DNA of 64,000 bases from Symbiodinium natans (lineage: Eukaryota > Sar > Dinophyceae > Suessiales > Symbiodiniaceae). Below, one piece after another: positions 31,236-44,200 of this stretch. The translations under genes and the position numbers were made by a program. Where the stretch lies: contig CAJNDS010002646.1 of NCBI GenBank assembly GCA_905221605.1, positions 848,146-912,145 on the forward strand. Reading direction: 5' to 3'. Below the pieces are notes generated by a model. That model did no database searches, was not told the origin of the DNA, and was given only the letters and a program-made list of their open reading frames with translations. Each line of letters opens with the position of its first letter. The first letter of the stretch is position 1.

Positions 31236-31345
31236 CTTAGGGTTTAGGGTTTAGGGTTTAGGGTTTAGGGTTTAGGGTTTAGGGTTTAGGGTTTAGGGTT
31301 TAGGGTTTAGGTGTATAGGGTGTAGGGTTTAGGGTTTGGGGCTTA
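31236..31345. repeat. TTTAGGG array, about 12 units
   Basis: Near-perfect units then TGTAGGG variants. Confidence 0.95.
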
Positions 31346-31365
31346 GGGTTTAGGGCTTCTTGGAG

Positions 31366-31472
31366 GTTTCACGAGGAGCCATAAGTGGGGATGTAAGTAA
31401 GGTAGGTCTAGCTGTAACTGGGTAGAACCTTAGTTAGGGTACTTGTAGCCCTTCTTCGATAACTGCCCATGA
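31366..31472. mobile_element. MITE-like family B element
   Basis: CTTGGAGGTTTCACGAGG and CATAAGTGGGGATGTAAGTA at the left; TAACTGCCCATGAAGG at the right. Confidence 0.7.
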
Positions 31473-32067
31473 AGGCATAACAACGTCGATAAGCAGATGC
31501 AGTGAGGTTTGGGATTTCAGAGTTACCCCTACACCCTAAATTTAAACCACAAAAATACCTAGGCAGTCGGGTTTGGGCCGGGTTTGGGAGTGTTTTGGAG
31601 GGTGTGTAGGGTTGAGCGGTATATAGGGTATTTGGGTATTTGGGTACACGGTATTAGTGCACTCGGGTTTAGGGTATAGAGTTGAAGGTGTTAGGGTATT
31701 GCGGCTTTTCGCGGTTTAGGGTGTTTTGTTGCTCGCTGGAGCCGTCATCCGCGATGCCAATGCCAAGCCGACAGCGCTGCTTGACACAACCCGCGCAGCT
31801 GTCGCAAGCAAGCCACAAGCAAGCATGCGACCCTAAACCCTAAGCCTGAAACCCTAAACCCTAAAACTAAACCCAAACCCCAAACCCCAAACCCCCAACC
31901 CCAAACCCCCAACCCCAAACCCCAAACCCCCAACCCCCGACCCAGACCCTAATCTAACCCCCTCAAAAGCATAGCACCCTGACCCCTAGACATCCCTGCA
32001 GTCGGCCGGGGCACTGGCCTACCCTAAACCCTAAACCCTAGACAGCACGTAAAGAGCGCAACCGCAG

Positions 32068-32112
32068 AAGTCGACCTTCTTCAGCTCCGACAACAACAAG
32101 CTCACCCCTTAA
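32068..32112 (+). CDS. exon candidate
   Basis: Acceptor CAACCGCAG. Frame KSTFFSSDNNKLTP, then a TAA; a GC donor (GCTCAC) at 32099 would avoid the stop. Flanked by CCCTAAA and TTTAGGG arms. Confidence 0.35.
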   Translation, partial: KSTFFSSDNNKLTP

Positions 32113-32226
32113 TGGAGTAGCGAGTAGGTTCGGAGTTTAGGGTTTAGGGTGATTGGAGAGTAATTAGGGTTCAGTTGAGCGGCTTAGGGTCTAGGTTTCT
32201 GCTTCGCTTAGATTTCAAGATTTCGG

Positions 32227-32287
32227 ATGGCGCTCCGTGCCATTAGCCGGGCGCCCGAGTGCCTCGCAAGCACACAGAGCTGGCACG
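32227..32287 (+). CDS. RUS gene exon 1 (start codon)
   Basis: ATG in TTCGGATGGC context; no CCCTAAA arm directly upstream, as expected for a first exon. Encodes [20 protein letters not shown]. Donor GTTTAGGG, the first unit of an 11-unit array. AG at 32218-19 could take a spliced leader. Confidence 0.6.
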
Positions 32288-35200
32288 GTTTAGGGTTTAG
32301 GGTTTAGGGTTTAGGGTTTAGGGTTTAGGGTTTAGGGTTTAGGGTTTGGGGTTTAGGGTTTAGGGTTTCGGGCGCAGCATCTTAGCGACTCAGGGCGAAG
32401 GAGGCCGAAGGCCTTGTTAGTCAGCGTCTGCCCCTAAACCCTAACCCTCCTAAAATCATTTAGGGTTTAGGGTTTAGGGTTTAGGATTTAGGGTTTAGGG
32501 TTTAGGGTCCCAAGCGAATCTTCTCGTTTGTTTTATATGTTAACGCTCTTCTTTCGGCTTTCGGCGCCCAACGGTAATGAAACTGAACTGAGGGCTAGCG
32601 CCTGGATGATCCATCCCCCCTTACAATAATCGTACAACCCTTTGGCCCCAAACCCGATCCCGTAGCGGCCCCTTTCAAAACCCCAACCGAGTTGGGGGTC
32701 GGGGGAGGGGGGGGGGGGTTAGGGGGGTCCGAAGCCTGAAGCAGAAAAGCCAGGACGGGCTGTTTGTTCGGGCAAAGCCCGTTTTTTGGATTTTGGTTCT
32801 TTTAGACTTTTATACAAGGGATGGGGGGGAGGGGGCGTGTAACATGAGGGAGACGGATTAGAGCGCATGTTCATGAATGGGCTTTGCGGCCCCTTCCACA
32901 GTTGTTTCCCCTTTACCCTAAGGCTCTTGGCCAGTGGCCTTCAACACTCCAGGCAGCGAGAACCCAGAACCCTCCCCAACCACAAGGCACCAGCCCCTCT
33001 GTAGGAGGGGAAGCCCAAACCCCAGACCCTAGACCCCTAGACCCTAGACCCTAGACCCTAGACCCTAGACCCTAGACCCTAGACCCTAGACCCTAGACCC
33101 TAGACCCTAGACCCTAGACCCTAAGCCCGAGCCTAAACAATATAAACGGTCCCACGTGACATTTGGGGGATCAGAGTGGCCCCCTGCCCTACACTCTGCC
33201 AAAAGGGCTTCACGGGTTCATATATACTTAGTTATATATAGGGTCTATAGGGTCTAGGGTTTTGGGTTTTGCGTTTTGGGTGTTGTGTTTTGGGTTCGAC
33301 TTGCCAAACTAGGTGCCTGAGGCTCCAAGGAACATGGCTTCCGACGGCTTTTTGGGGAGTCGTCGCCCAAACCTAAAACCCTAAACCCCTAAACAAGCCC
33401 TGAACCCTTAAACCCTGAACCCCAAGCCCCCAGAGAATTTTAAATTCTTAAGCCCTAGGGTCCTGCAAAGCCCAATCCGTCCTGCAGCCTTCGTCCCCAG
33501 AGAATCTTCGAGATGCTTCGTAGCCTTAGGGCCCCTGGCCCTGGGGCCTATCAGCCCCAATCCGAAGGAGAGAGAGAGAGGAGAGGGAGAGAGAGGGAGA
33601 GGAGAGAGAGAAGAGAGAGAGGAGAGAGAAGAGAGAGAGGAGAGAGAGGAGAGAGAGGAGAGAGAGGAAAGAGAGGAGAGAGAGGAGAGAGAGGAGAGAG
33701 AGGAGAGAGAGGAGAGAGAGGAGAGAGAGGAGAGAGAGGAGAGAGAGGAGAGAGACAATGAGCTGTTACATTTTCAAAGCCGCAAGAAAGGCGTTGGAGT
33801 TCTAGCTATCTAGCCAGAAAAAACACAGTGATAGCATATTCCCTTTGTTAGAAGTCGCGGTTCCAAACGGTCCATGTCTTTTGAAGACATCAAGAACCCT
33901 AAGCCCCAGCCCTAAACCCTCAACCGCAGAGGCCCCGCGCCTGCGAAGGGCGGCTTCGCTCATGGCTGCTGGGGCCCTGCGCGTGCAGCGCGCCGTCCGC
34001 TTGGGCAGTTCAGGCGAGGCCCTTGGTTCAGGCTTTTGGGCTTTGAGTTTTGGGTGTAAGGTTGAGGGTTTAGGGTTTAGGGCTTAGGTTCAGGGTTCAG
34101 GGTTTGAGGTTTTGCGGTTTAGGGGGTTTCTCGTTTGGGGTATAAGGGTTTGAGCACGCATGGGATTTGATCCCTTAGAGGTTCCCGAACACCGCTGGTG
34201 GCGGGCTGGCAGCGGATTCAACGACTGGTGCACACGGAACTTCTTCTTCACTGCAGCAGCTTTTTTTGTTTTTACTCAGGGTTGTGGGTTTAGGGTTTAG
34301 GGTTTAGGGCTCCTTTTTTTGTTTGGGGGTGAGGGTGGGGGGGTTGGAATTCGTGGAAAAGCTAGCCGAACCTCGCCAAACCTGAACTAGAGCTAGACAC
34401 AGCGGTGACTTGGACCAGGGGTCTTCAGGAGTGGGCTTTAAGGTTTAGGGTGGTTGCAGCTCCTGCAGGTAAGATTAGGGTTTAGGGGTTAGGCTTTACA
34501 TCGTAGTGTCCACACAGATCCCCCATACCGACGCCCAAGGAGACCAGCCCCATTGCAATCACGCAGGGCCACGGGGAGCCGTGGATTTTTTCGGAAAAAG
34601 CTTTTGCAGGCTAAATGAGCGCTTAACCGCTTTGGGGTTTAGGGCTATACCCTAAACCCTCAATCCCTACTCCCTGCCCGATAAGCCGTCGACACCCATG
34701 TTGCTCTCGGAACATCACTGAACCCTAAACGCTGAACACTAATCCGCCCAGGCGGGCCAGCGGAAGCAGAGATGCTTGGTGAAGGCAGACGTTGGCGGCG
34801 CCCAGCTTCAGCCTGACATCTTGAAGACACTGAGCCTGCAAGATCAGAAAGGTTTACGGTTTAGGTTTGCAAGCACAGCAATTGACCATGACGATCATGA
34901 TGATGATCATGATCATCATGATCATCATCATCATCATCATCATCATCATTGCCGTCTGGGTCGCCGTCGTCATCGACATGGTCATCGTCTTCGTCCTCAT
35001 CGTGCTATGATTAGTTTACGCTTTTTCTTCATATCGTAGGATTATCATATTGTTGTTATACTTGCTATGTTTGTTGTTGCTTGCTGTTTTCTTCTTTTTT
35101 GTTGGGGGTGGCTGGGGCGGTGCTCGGGCTTTGGGCTCTAGGGTTTGTCGTCGTCCTTGCATTACTATTTCTTGGCATGCGCTCCGATAGATGGTTCGTT

Positions 35201-38200
35201 TGCTGAGTTACGCCGACCCTGTTCTGAGCGTAGCTACCCTAGATCCCGAAGACACGAAACCCTACGGGCTACCTTTAGAGAACTTGCCTGTCTATAGTTC
35301 CTTCATGAACTACATTGTGTTTTCCATTGTTTTTTCAAAGCCCAAGGGCAAATTAAAGACATTCTGTTTCATGGCTCCACTGGGATGAGTAAGACCTTAT
35401 ACCCTTTTTAGGGTTTAGGTGCCCTTAGAAGCCCGTTTAGACCAAAATGGACAGCCCTGTTCCTCCTCTGCCACGGTTTAGGTCTTAGGGTTTAGGGTTT
35501 AGGGTTTAGGATTTAGGGTTTAGAGTTTAGGGTTTAGGGTTTAGGGTTTAGGGTTTAGGTCTGACGCAAGTATATCTGCGGGTCTGTGGGACCATTGGGC
35601 ATGCCTCGGATCATCTCGGATCTCGGCTGCTTGGGGGGGAGGAAGCATCGTTGGCCTCCTTGAAGGCACGGGTAGTAGGGTCGAGGGCCTTTAGGGTTTG
35701 GGGTTTTGGGTTTGTGGTTTGGGGTTTAGGGTTAGGGTCTTTTAGGGCTTCGGCTCGCAGCGCTGTGCCTCACACTGGATTCCTAGATCACAGCTCCAAG
35801 CAGCAAACTGTTACATGCCATATTCCGAAATCCGACAGCCTGTCCTTGAGCTTGAACTTGCCCCTGAAGTCCCTGAGCCCTGCACCCCAATCCGTTCTCA
35901 ACCTTCAGCTCTCTCCCTAAACCCTGAATCCTAAGCCCGAAACCACCAACTTGGTAGCCCAGTGGTACCCTTTTCCCTTTTTTGGGGTTCAAGGTTCCCC
36001 TATCAAGCAACCAACCCAAAAAAGGGTGCCCTTCCTATTATATGGCTACTGGGCTACTAAGCCAAACCCTCCAGGACGGATGCCAAGACGCAGCCCAACA
36101 GTGCACGCTTCGATTTTCGATTCGATCAGCTTGCCCGCTTCGTGAAGAGCCTCGGATGTTCAACCCGTGGCGATGGGACGTTTAGGGTTTTGGGTTTTGG
36201 GTTTAGGGGTTAGGGTTTAGGGTTTAGGGTTTAGGGGTTCGGGTTTAGGGTTTAGGGTTTAGGGTTTAGGGTTTAGGGTTTAGGGTTTAGGGTTTAGGGT
36301 TTAGGGTTTAGGGTTTAGGGTTTAGGGTTTAGGGTTTAGGGTTTAGTTTTATTTTTTTTTTTTTTAAACGGTTTTGTGGAACATGCCCACAGATGAAGAG
36401 GCTACTATACATGGGAAACTCTACTTACAGGCTGAGTGTTTCGGGTTGTAGGGGGGGGGGTTCTGGTAGGACCTTTTGGGGTACTATAAACCTCTCGTAA
36501 CCCACATGAAAACTTTGTTCCCTGAAAAGCTCAGCCAGTGAGAAGCTAAGGGGGCTTCGTGTTCGAGGATCCAGGGTTACAGGGCCTACACAGAAGATCC
36601 GAATGTAGATTTGTGAGCCCGAAGGCCGTTTAGGGATTGGAGTTCAGGGTTTAGGATTATATGGGGTTTGCGAAAATGGGGCACCCTCAATATAGACCCC
36701 CAGTGCAGGCACAAAACGCCACATAACCCCCCCCCCCCCCCGCCTAAACCCTAAACCCCAAACCCTAAGCCCCAAAGCGCAGGAAGGTCTTCATGCCTGT
36801 GGACTATCCTTCTTCGGTGGCCCAGAACTACGTCCCGTTCATGCAGTACACCGCTGCCCAGTTCCTGGGAAGATGTGAGGTGGGGTTTCACTTCGGGGTT
36901 TTCGAAATGAGGGGTACCTTTTTGGGGTCCTTATTCTAAGGGGATCCTACTATTAGGTGGTCTATTTTGGGGTCCCCTATTTTCGTAAACCCCCGCTTTG
37001 GTGAATGTATATAGGGTTGCCCACACTTGTGCGTCCTTTATGATTTTTTTTGGGAGGGGGGGGGCACTTGTACAACTACTTCCTAAGTTGAAAGGCTTTA
37101 GTCTTCAACAGGGTTCCAGTTCCAGATTGTCGAATTCGCTTACCTAAGAGAAAACCCCCTAAACCCTAAACCCTAAACCCTAAAACCCCTAAACCCCTAA
37201 ACTCCAAACGTCCTTTGGGCAAGTTCTGTTCGGGGTTTCTAGAAAGGGTTTCGAGGGCCTTATATATGGTTAGCAGCATGGAGTAGTGCTTGTCGGCCTT
37301 CAGGATTTACAGGGTTGCATGGGGCGTATAGGACTTTACAGCAGAACAATCAAGCGGGTGTAGCTATGGGCTTAGGGGGCCTTAGGGGCTTAGCGGTTTG
37401 GGATCACGGAGTTTAAGGGTTTGACAGACTACCGTACGAAGTCCGTAGTCCCCAATAAAGACTAGTGAGCCTTAGTAGCTGGCCCAGCTACTAAGGCTCG
37501 CTGTTGCGGCTTAGGATGGGGCTTAGGGTTGAGGGTCCAGGTCTTTAGGGTTTAGGGCTTGGGGTTTAGGGTTTAGGGTTTAGGTTCCAGGGCTTTAGGG
37601 TTCAGGGATTCAGGGCTTCAGGGCTTTATGGCTTCAGGTTTCGGAGCTTTTGGCCGAGGATCTTCTTCAGCCACATGTCCCGGGTCCTTGCCACGCAGGC
37701 GGTCGCATGTGCAAGATGCCCCAAAAGAACGCAGCTATTCAACGTACGTCGTGGGCATACCCTTTAACGAACTCGAACTTCGGCACGCCACATGCTCCAG
37801 AAGGGTTTGGGTTCTTGCCAGTGTTTGGGGGGGTGGTGGGGCGGGGAGGGTAGGATTGGTGCTTCCACTTTGGGCATCTGTGTGTGTACATGTATATATA
37901 TATATATATATTTATTTATTTATTTATTTACATAGGTTTGCACGTTTTTGGGAGGCTCGTGTTTAGCCAGGGCATACGGGTTGCACACCGAAACATGGCC
38001 CGAAACCTACCCCGAAACATACCTGTGAAACATACCCCCGAAATTGCATCTAAGGTAGCTCATGATGCCGCGAAACATACCCGGAAACATACCCCCGAAA
38101 CATACCCTGATCCCAACAGATGTCGCCCGTCCCCCCCCCTCATAATTATCGAGCAACCCCATATACATGTTTCCTTTTTGTTTCTTTCTGGGGGAGGGGT

Positions 38201-41200
38201 CGAAGTGTTGATTTGGGTTTTGGAGCCGTAGTTTCCATTCTGCACAAGGCTTCTGAGCACGAACCCTAACTCTGAAGTGTAGAGTTTAGGGCTGACGGGG
38301 GTTGACGGACCTTAGAGCTTCTAGTTTCAAGGGCTTAGGGCCTAGGGCCGAGGGCTTAGGGCTTAGGGCTTAGGGCTCAGGGCTTAGGGCTCAGGGCTCA
38401 GGGCTTAGGGCTCAGGGCTCAGGGCTTAGTGCTTCGGCCACAGGGCTTGGGGCTTATGGTCTAGGGCTTACCTTAGCCAAGAAACCCCTAAAATCTCTTC
38501 GATGTCAGGCGATGCTCCTTGCCGTGGGCGTGGGCGGTCGCGAAATGGTGCCGTGCTGTTTGCTCTTTAAGCCATGGAAGTCCCAATGAAAGTGCCCTCA
38601 AACCCCAAACCCCAAACCCCAAACCCCAGCATTGACTTCAAGTCCGTGTCAACCCCAAACCCCAAACCCCTAACCCCTAACCCCTAACCCCTAAACCCTA
38701 AACCCTAAACCCCCCCACCCCTCTCTTTGCTCCCCAAGGTGCCCATGGCAGCCGTCACGGCCTGGGTGATGAAGGACGGCTTCGGCCACCTCCTGGCAAT
38801 CGCCACTTGGAACCCGAACTCCTATTAGCCCAGTTAGGGTTTAGGGTTTAGGGTTTCGGGTTTCGGGTTTCGGGTTGAAGGTTTAGTGTTTAGGGTTTGG
38901 GGTTTAGGGTTGAGGGTTGAGGGTTTTAGGGTTTAGGGTTGAGGGCTGAGGGTTGCGGGTTGAGGGTTGAGGGTTTAGGGTTTAGGGTTCAGGGTAAGGG
39001 TTTCGGGTTTAAGGGTACTTGGCGGGTCAACCCTGAACCCCTAAACCCCCCGAAACCCCTAAACCCTAGAAGCAACAAGGCCCTAATCACTTGGCAACCC
39101 AGTTGTACCCTTTTCCATTTGTTGGGTTCCGGTTCCAGAGTTCCATTTTCAAGAACTTTAGGGTTTAGGGTTTAGGGTTTAGGGTTAAAGGGTGCCCTTA
39201 TGGTAAGATGGTTGCTGGGCTACCAAGAACTTCAGGAGTCGAGGAAGAGGCGATCTCCCCCCAAAACGAGCTGTAGCCTTACTTCCCTACCAGGCTATAA
39301 GACACAATGAAATTATACCCTGAACTCTAACCCCTAAAACCTATACTAGAATATGATGTGTATATATCGCTCTTGTTCTGAAGTAGCCGCTCTACAGGGT
39401 AGGCAGCTATTTCAGGAGGTGCACACTGAGCAGTTTGGGTTTAGGACTTTGTTTTGTGCCAGCAAGGAGGGCTTGAGAGATGGAGATCATCAAAGCTGCT
39501 TGGGTTTAGGGCTTAGGGTTTAGCGTTTAGGGTTTAGGGTTTAGGGTTTAGGGTAGTTACATGGTTTGCCCTAAACAGTAAGTGCATTGAAAGGTTCAGG
39601 AAAGAATGAGGCAAGGTACTGGTTGTCAACATTCCTGGTGCGACTATCGTGGTTGTACTTGTGATGGTCGTGTGATGAGAGGGCAGCTCTAGGCTAGATT
39701 AGGGCTTAGGGTTTAGGGTTTAGGGTTTAGGGTAGACAGATACTGCAAGTTCTCAGTTGATCTGGAACGTCGCCGTGCCGATGACGTGCGTATGCTGCTG
39801 TAGCTCACGCTAGCCCATCCTTGCTTGAAGTTTCAAGATGCAGCCGAGCTGGCTGATTTTACAACCCTCAATAGTTTGGCCCTAAACCCCAAAACCCTCA
39901 ACCCCAAATCCTAAACCCCAAACATGTGAAGTAGCTTCCCTCGCATTATGGGGCCAACGCCCGTTCGCCGAGGTTGTGTCCACATGGATCAACCAGAGGT
40001 ACCTCAGCTGATGCGTCGAACTTGTGCAGGGGACATGCATGTGATTGATCGCCCTTGTTGGCTAACTATACTTACTGAGCCAATCTAGGATGCCCAGTAG
40101 TACCCTTATTCCCTTTGGGGGTTCAGGTTCTGCATGATGAGTTACCCTACTTATAGCCCTACTTATAATTGCCCTCAAGTAACCCTAAACCAGTTAAACT
40201 ATAGTTACCCGACCTGTAGCCCTACCCATAGTTTCCCACAAGTAAACCCTAAACCCCAAAACCCAAAACCCTCCCCCTAAACCTTAAACCTCGAAGCCGG
40301 AACCCCCAAACCCCTGAACCCTGGACCCCTAAACCCTATTCCATCGAACCCTGAACCCTTAACCCTTAGCCCCAAACCCTAGACCCTAAACCCTAAAACC
40401 TAGCCCTAAACCCTAAACCCCAAACCTGTCTCTTCCCAAGGTTCGACTCCGACCCGAAGCGCTTTCGCTTCCAGGCCGCAGCACTGGCGAAGTTCGCCGA
40501 CGCGGCGCCCTGACTACTGTGGGTTTAGGTTTTAGGGTTTAGGGTTTAGGGTTTGGGGTTTAGGATTTAGGGTTTAGGGTTTGCACTTGTGTGTTCCTTG
40601 TGGGTTTAATGCTCCCCCCCCCCAACACTTCGAAGAACTACCTTGCTTGTCCCTTCTAGTTTACATTTTTGGGACCCTGAAACCTTTGCCCGCAACCCTT
40701 GGAAACCACAGTGGGCCCCCTAGATTAGGGCTTAGGGTGCAGGGTTCGTGGTTTAGGGTTTAGGATTGAGGGTAACCCTACACCCTAAACCCTAAGCCCT
40801 AAGCCCTAAACCCTAAACCCTTGGGGAGACCCATGGGCTGAGAGGTGTCCATCCTCACGCTTCAGTGGCCTCAGTACTTCGTGGCGTTGCACCTCGGCCG
40901 CTTCTTAAGGGGTTTTGCGGCCCAAAGTGCCCTAAGGGTTTAGGGTTTGGGATTTAGGGTTTAGGGTTAGGGTTTAGGGAACCCTCCTCCTGATCCTTTA
41001 AACCCTGAAGCCCCGCGAAATCCCGAAAGCCCCAGAGCCTGTACTCCAAAGCCCTAAGCCGAAATGACCCTAAACCTTAAAGCCGAAACCCTAAACCCCC
41101 TCAACCCCTAAACCCCCTAAACCCACTCAACCCTAAACCCCCTAAACCCTAAACCCCCTAAACCCCCTAAACCCCTAAACCTCCTAAACCCCCTAAACCC

Positions 41201-44200
41201 CCTAAACCCCCTAAACCCCCTAAACCCTAAGCCCTAAACCCGAATCAAGAGCACTGCCAGGTCTGCGCTGGGAGGAGCCTTCAGCAGGCTGAGCATCAGC
41301 ACCGCTGGCAGCTCCCGGGCGAAGGCGCCCTCTTCTTTGGGGGACGTGCCCTGAACCCTAAACCTTTAGGCTTCTTTGCTATAGTATAGTATCCTAATAA
41401 ATAAATAAATAAATAAATAAATAAATATATATATATATGTATATACATGTATAAACCCCTAAACTTTTTTAAAAACTTTTTTGTGATATAGAATCCTACT
41501 ATATATGTACATACATACATGGTTAAACCTTTTAGAGGGCTGGGGTTTTCAGCCCCCCCCCCCCCCCCCCAGTTTTGGTGGCTGGTGAGTGTCTTTGGGC
41601 TTTGGGCTCGGTGGCTTCGGTTTAAGGTTGGTGCGGAGGGGGTTAGGGTTTAGGGTTTAGGGTTAGGGTTTAGGATTTAGGGCTTAGGGCCTAGGGATAA
41701 CGGCTTAGGGCTTGAGGGCTTGAGGGCTTAGGTTTGCTGGATTGTGCGGGTTGTGGTTTATCAGGACTAGCATTATAGTATCCCGGGCACCCGAAACTGG
41801 TAAACCTCGAGCAATCCCCAAAAGTATCATTATGCACTGGGATCTTGCGACGAACACATGGGCGTTTGGGATTTGGGGAGGGGGGGGGGGGTTGTGTGCA
41901 AAGGCCAAGCTTGCGCAGTTTCAGTTTAATTCCTTAAACCCTAAGCCCTAAACCCCAACCCTGAACGCCAAACCCTAAACTCCATGTGCTCTACTGGGTT
42001 GACCCAAACCCTAACAACCGCAAACCCTAACACACAATTGGCGTCCTTTTTTGATTTAGGACCGTGCATATGAGATTTGGTCGAGAGTGGGAAGGTTTCA
42101 GTTCGAATTGTCCCAGTCCTTAACAAACCCAAACACCCAAAAACCCAAAGCCGAAGTCTAATCATGCCCGAAAGAGCGCTGGGGTAATACCTAGGGATCA
42201 AAGGTTCTTCTAAACCCTAAGCCCTACATTCCGTCACTCTAACAGCACGCCGGAATTCGCAACCTAGACCCTGGGCAGTTGCTAAAACCCTATATTCCCG
42301 AAGTCCTGACTTGCTTCTACCTTGACACCCAGCTTTCGGGAGTTGAAGTTGTTTTGGTGGTTAGGGATTAGAGAACCCCAAAGCCTAAACCCCAAACAGC
42401 ACTGGGGAGCACGTCGCTTTGAAAAGGTCTACGAGAGCTTTGCCCGCATGGGCAACCTTGGCGACATCATGAGGCACCACTGGGTTTAGGGTTCAGAGGT
42501 TGAGCGTCGAGACATCATGTGAAGGGACTACAGGAGGGACCCTTGTCAGGGACCTTAGGGGTAAGATATATATATGTATATCTACATATATATGTATACA
42601 TACATACATATATATATATATAGGGGTGATACAGGGAATATGATTGAGGGTCACTTCTAGGGCTCTGGGGGTCCCTAGTTTTTTACCACTTAATCATAGC
42701 CATGCGTTATGTCACAGTTTGGAAAACAGCATTGACGCTGACGGACACAGAACCTGCGCCGGCTTCCCCGGGCGCCCCCTTTTTCAAAAATCTCCGCAGC
42801 CCTAAACCTTCCAGAGCCTGCATGTAGTACGCTAGCATCTCCAAGGTACCCTGTGTACCCTATGGCCCTATGCCCCATAATATTGGGTGGGTTTAGGGTT
42901 TAGGGTTTAGGGTTTAGGGTTTCGGGTTTCGGGTTTCGGGTTTAGGGTTTAGGGTGACTCAACTCTAAACCCTAAACCCTAAACCCCATACCCCAACAGA
43001 CCCCTGAAGCCGTGCCAGGTGTAGTGGAGCCCAGTCAACAGCCGCGCAGCTCCTGGGGCCCCTTGCTTGAAGGTTTTGGTTTAGGGTTTAGGGTTTGGGG
43101 TTTAGGGTTTTGGGTTTTTGGGTTTAGGGTTTAGGGTTCAGGGTTTAGGGTTTAGGGTTTAGGGTTCAGGGTTTAGGGTTTAGGGTTTAGGGTTTAGGGT
43201 TTAGGGTTTGGGATTTACGGTTGGGGTTTGGGGGTTTGTGGGTTTGAGGCTTTAGGGTTTGAGGCTTTAGGGTTTGGGGTTTTAGGGTTGAGGCTTTTGT
43301 GCTTTAGGGTTTGGGTTTGAGGCTTTAGGGTTTTGGGTTTGAGGCTTTCGGTTTTGGTTGGGGGTTTTCAGGGGCTCAGGGTTGAGGGTTCGGGTTTTGG
43401 AGGTTCCGGCCTTATCCCAATCCTGGATCTGAGGTTCTGCAAAGGAGTTTAGGGCCTTGGTGCATGGCCCGGCGTCAGTGTTTTTCTAACCACCATGCAC
43501 ATCTTCAACCCGAGAAACATGTAGGGCTCGCAGGGGTCTGCTGGGACCGAGAAGGGCAATCTGGGGGTTTACGAAAATAGGGGACCCGCAACATAGACCC
43601 CCAAATCGGCTTGAAAATCTCAAGCCCCCAAACCCCGAAACCACCTGAACGCCTAAAACACTCCAATCCCGAAACCTTGAGCCCCAAACCCTAAACCCTA
43701 AACCCTAAACCCTAAACCCCAAACCCCAAACCCCAAACCGCAGCCCACGGAGGACCGGGCTTGGCGCCTGCCTTGGGCAACTGCTCGGTTCGGAGCTGTG
43801 GCTTCTGCTGCGGCTGGGCTTAGGATTTAGGGTTTAGGGTTTAGGGTTTAGGGTTTAGGGTTTAGGGTTTAGGGTTTAGGGTTTAGTCTTTTAAGGTTTA
43901 GGGTTTACGGTTTAGGCTTTAGGGTTTAGGGTTTAAGGCTTTGACAGGAGTTAGGGGCTTCTTAACTTGGGGGTTCAGGATTTCACCTTCCCAAGGTTGT
44001 AAGCGCAGGCCTTAGTGGCGGAGGGTTTGGGGGTTAGGTGTTTAGGCGGCGTGTAGTGTTGACAATTTGCGGTTTAGGGCGTTGGTAGCATGTCCAGAGT
44101 TTCGTGCCAAGCGTTTGGGTTTTGGTTTGGGATGTTCCCCCTAAGACAGATTTAATTAATAGGGATGATAGTACCCCCTATTCTCGTCCCAATTAAGGAC

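Noticed and set aside
33408-33761. Ser-Leu or Arg-Glu-Gly repeat proteins
   Set aside because: Direct translation of a GA microsatellite.
34776-35039. His/Asp-rich metal-binding protein
   Set aside because: The first part is exon 5 read into its intron; the His/Asp stretch is a CAT/GAT microsatellite.
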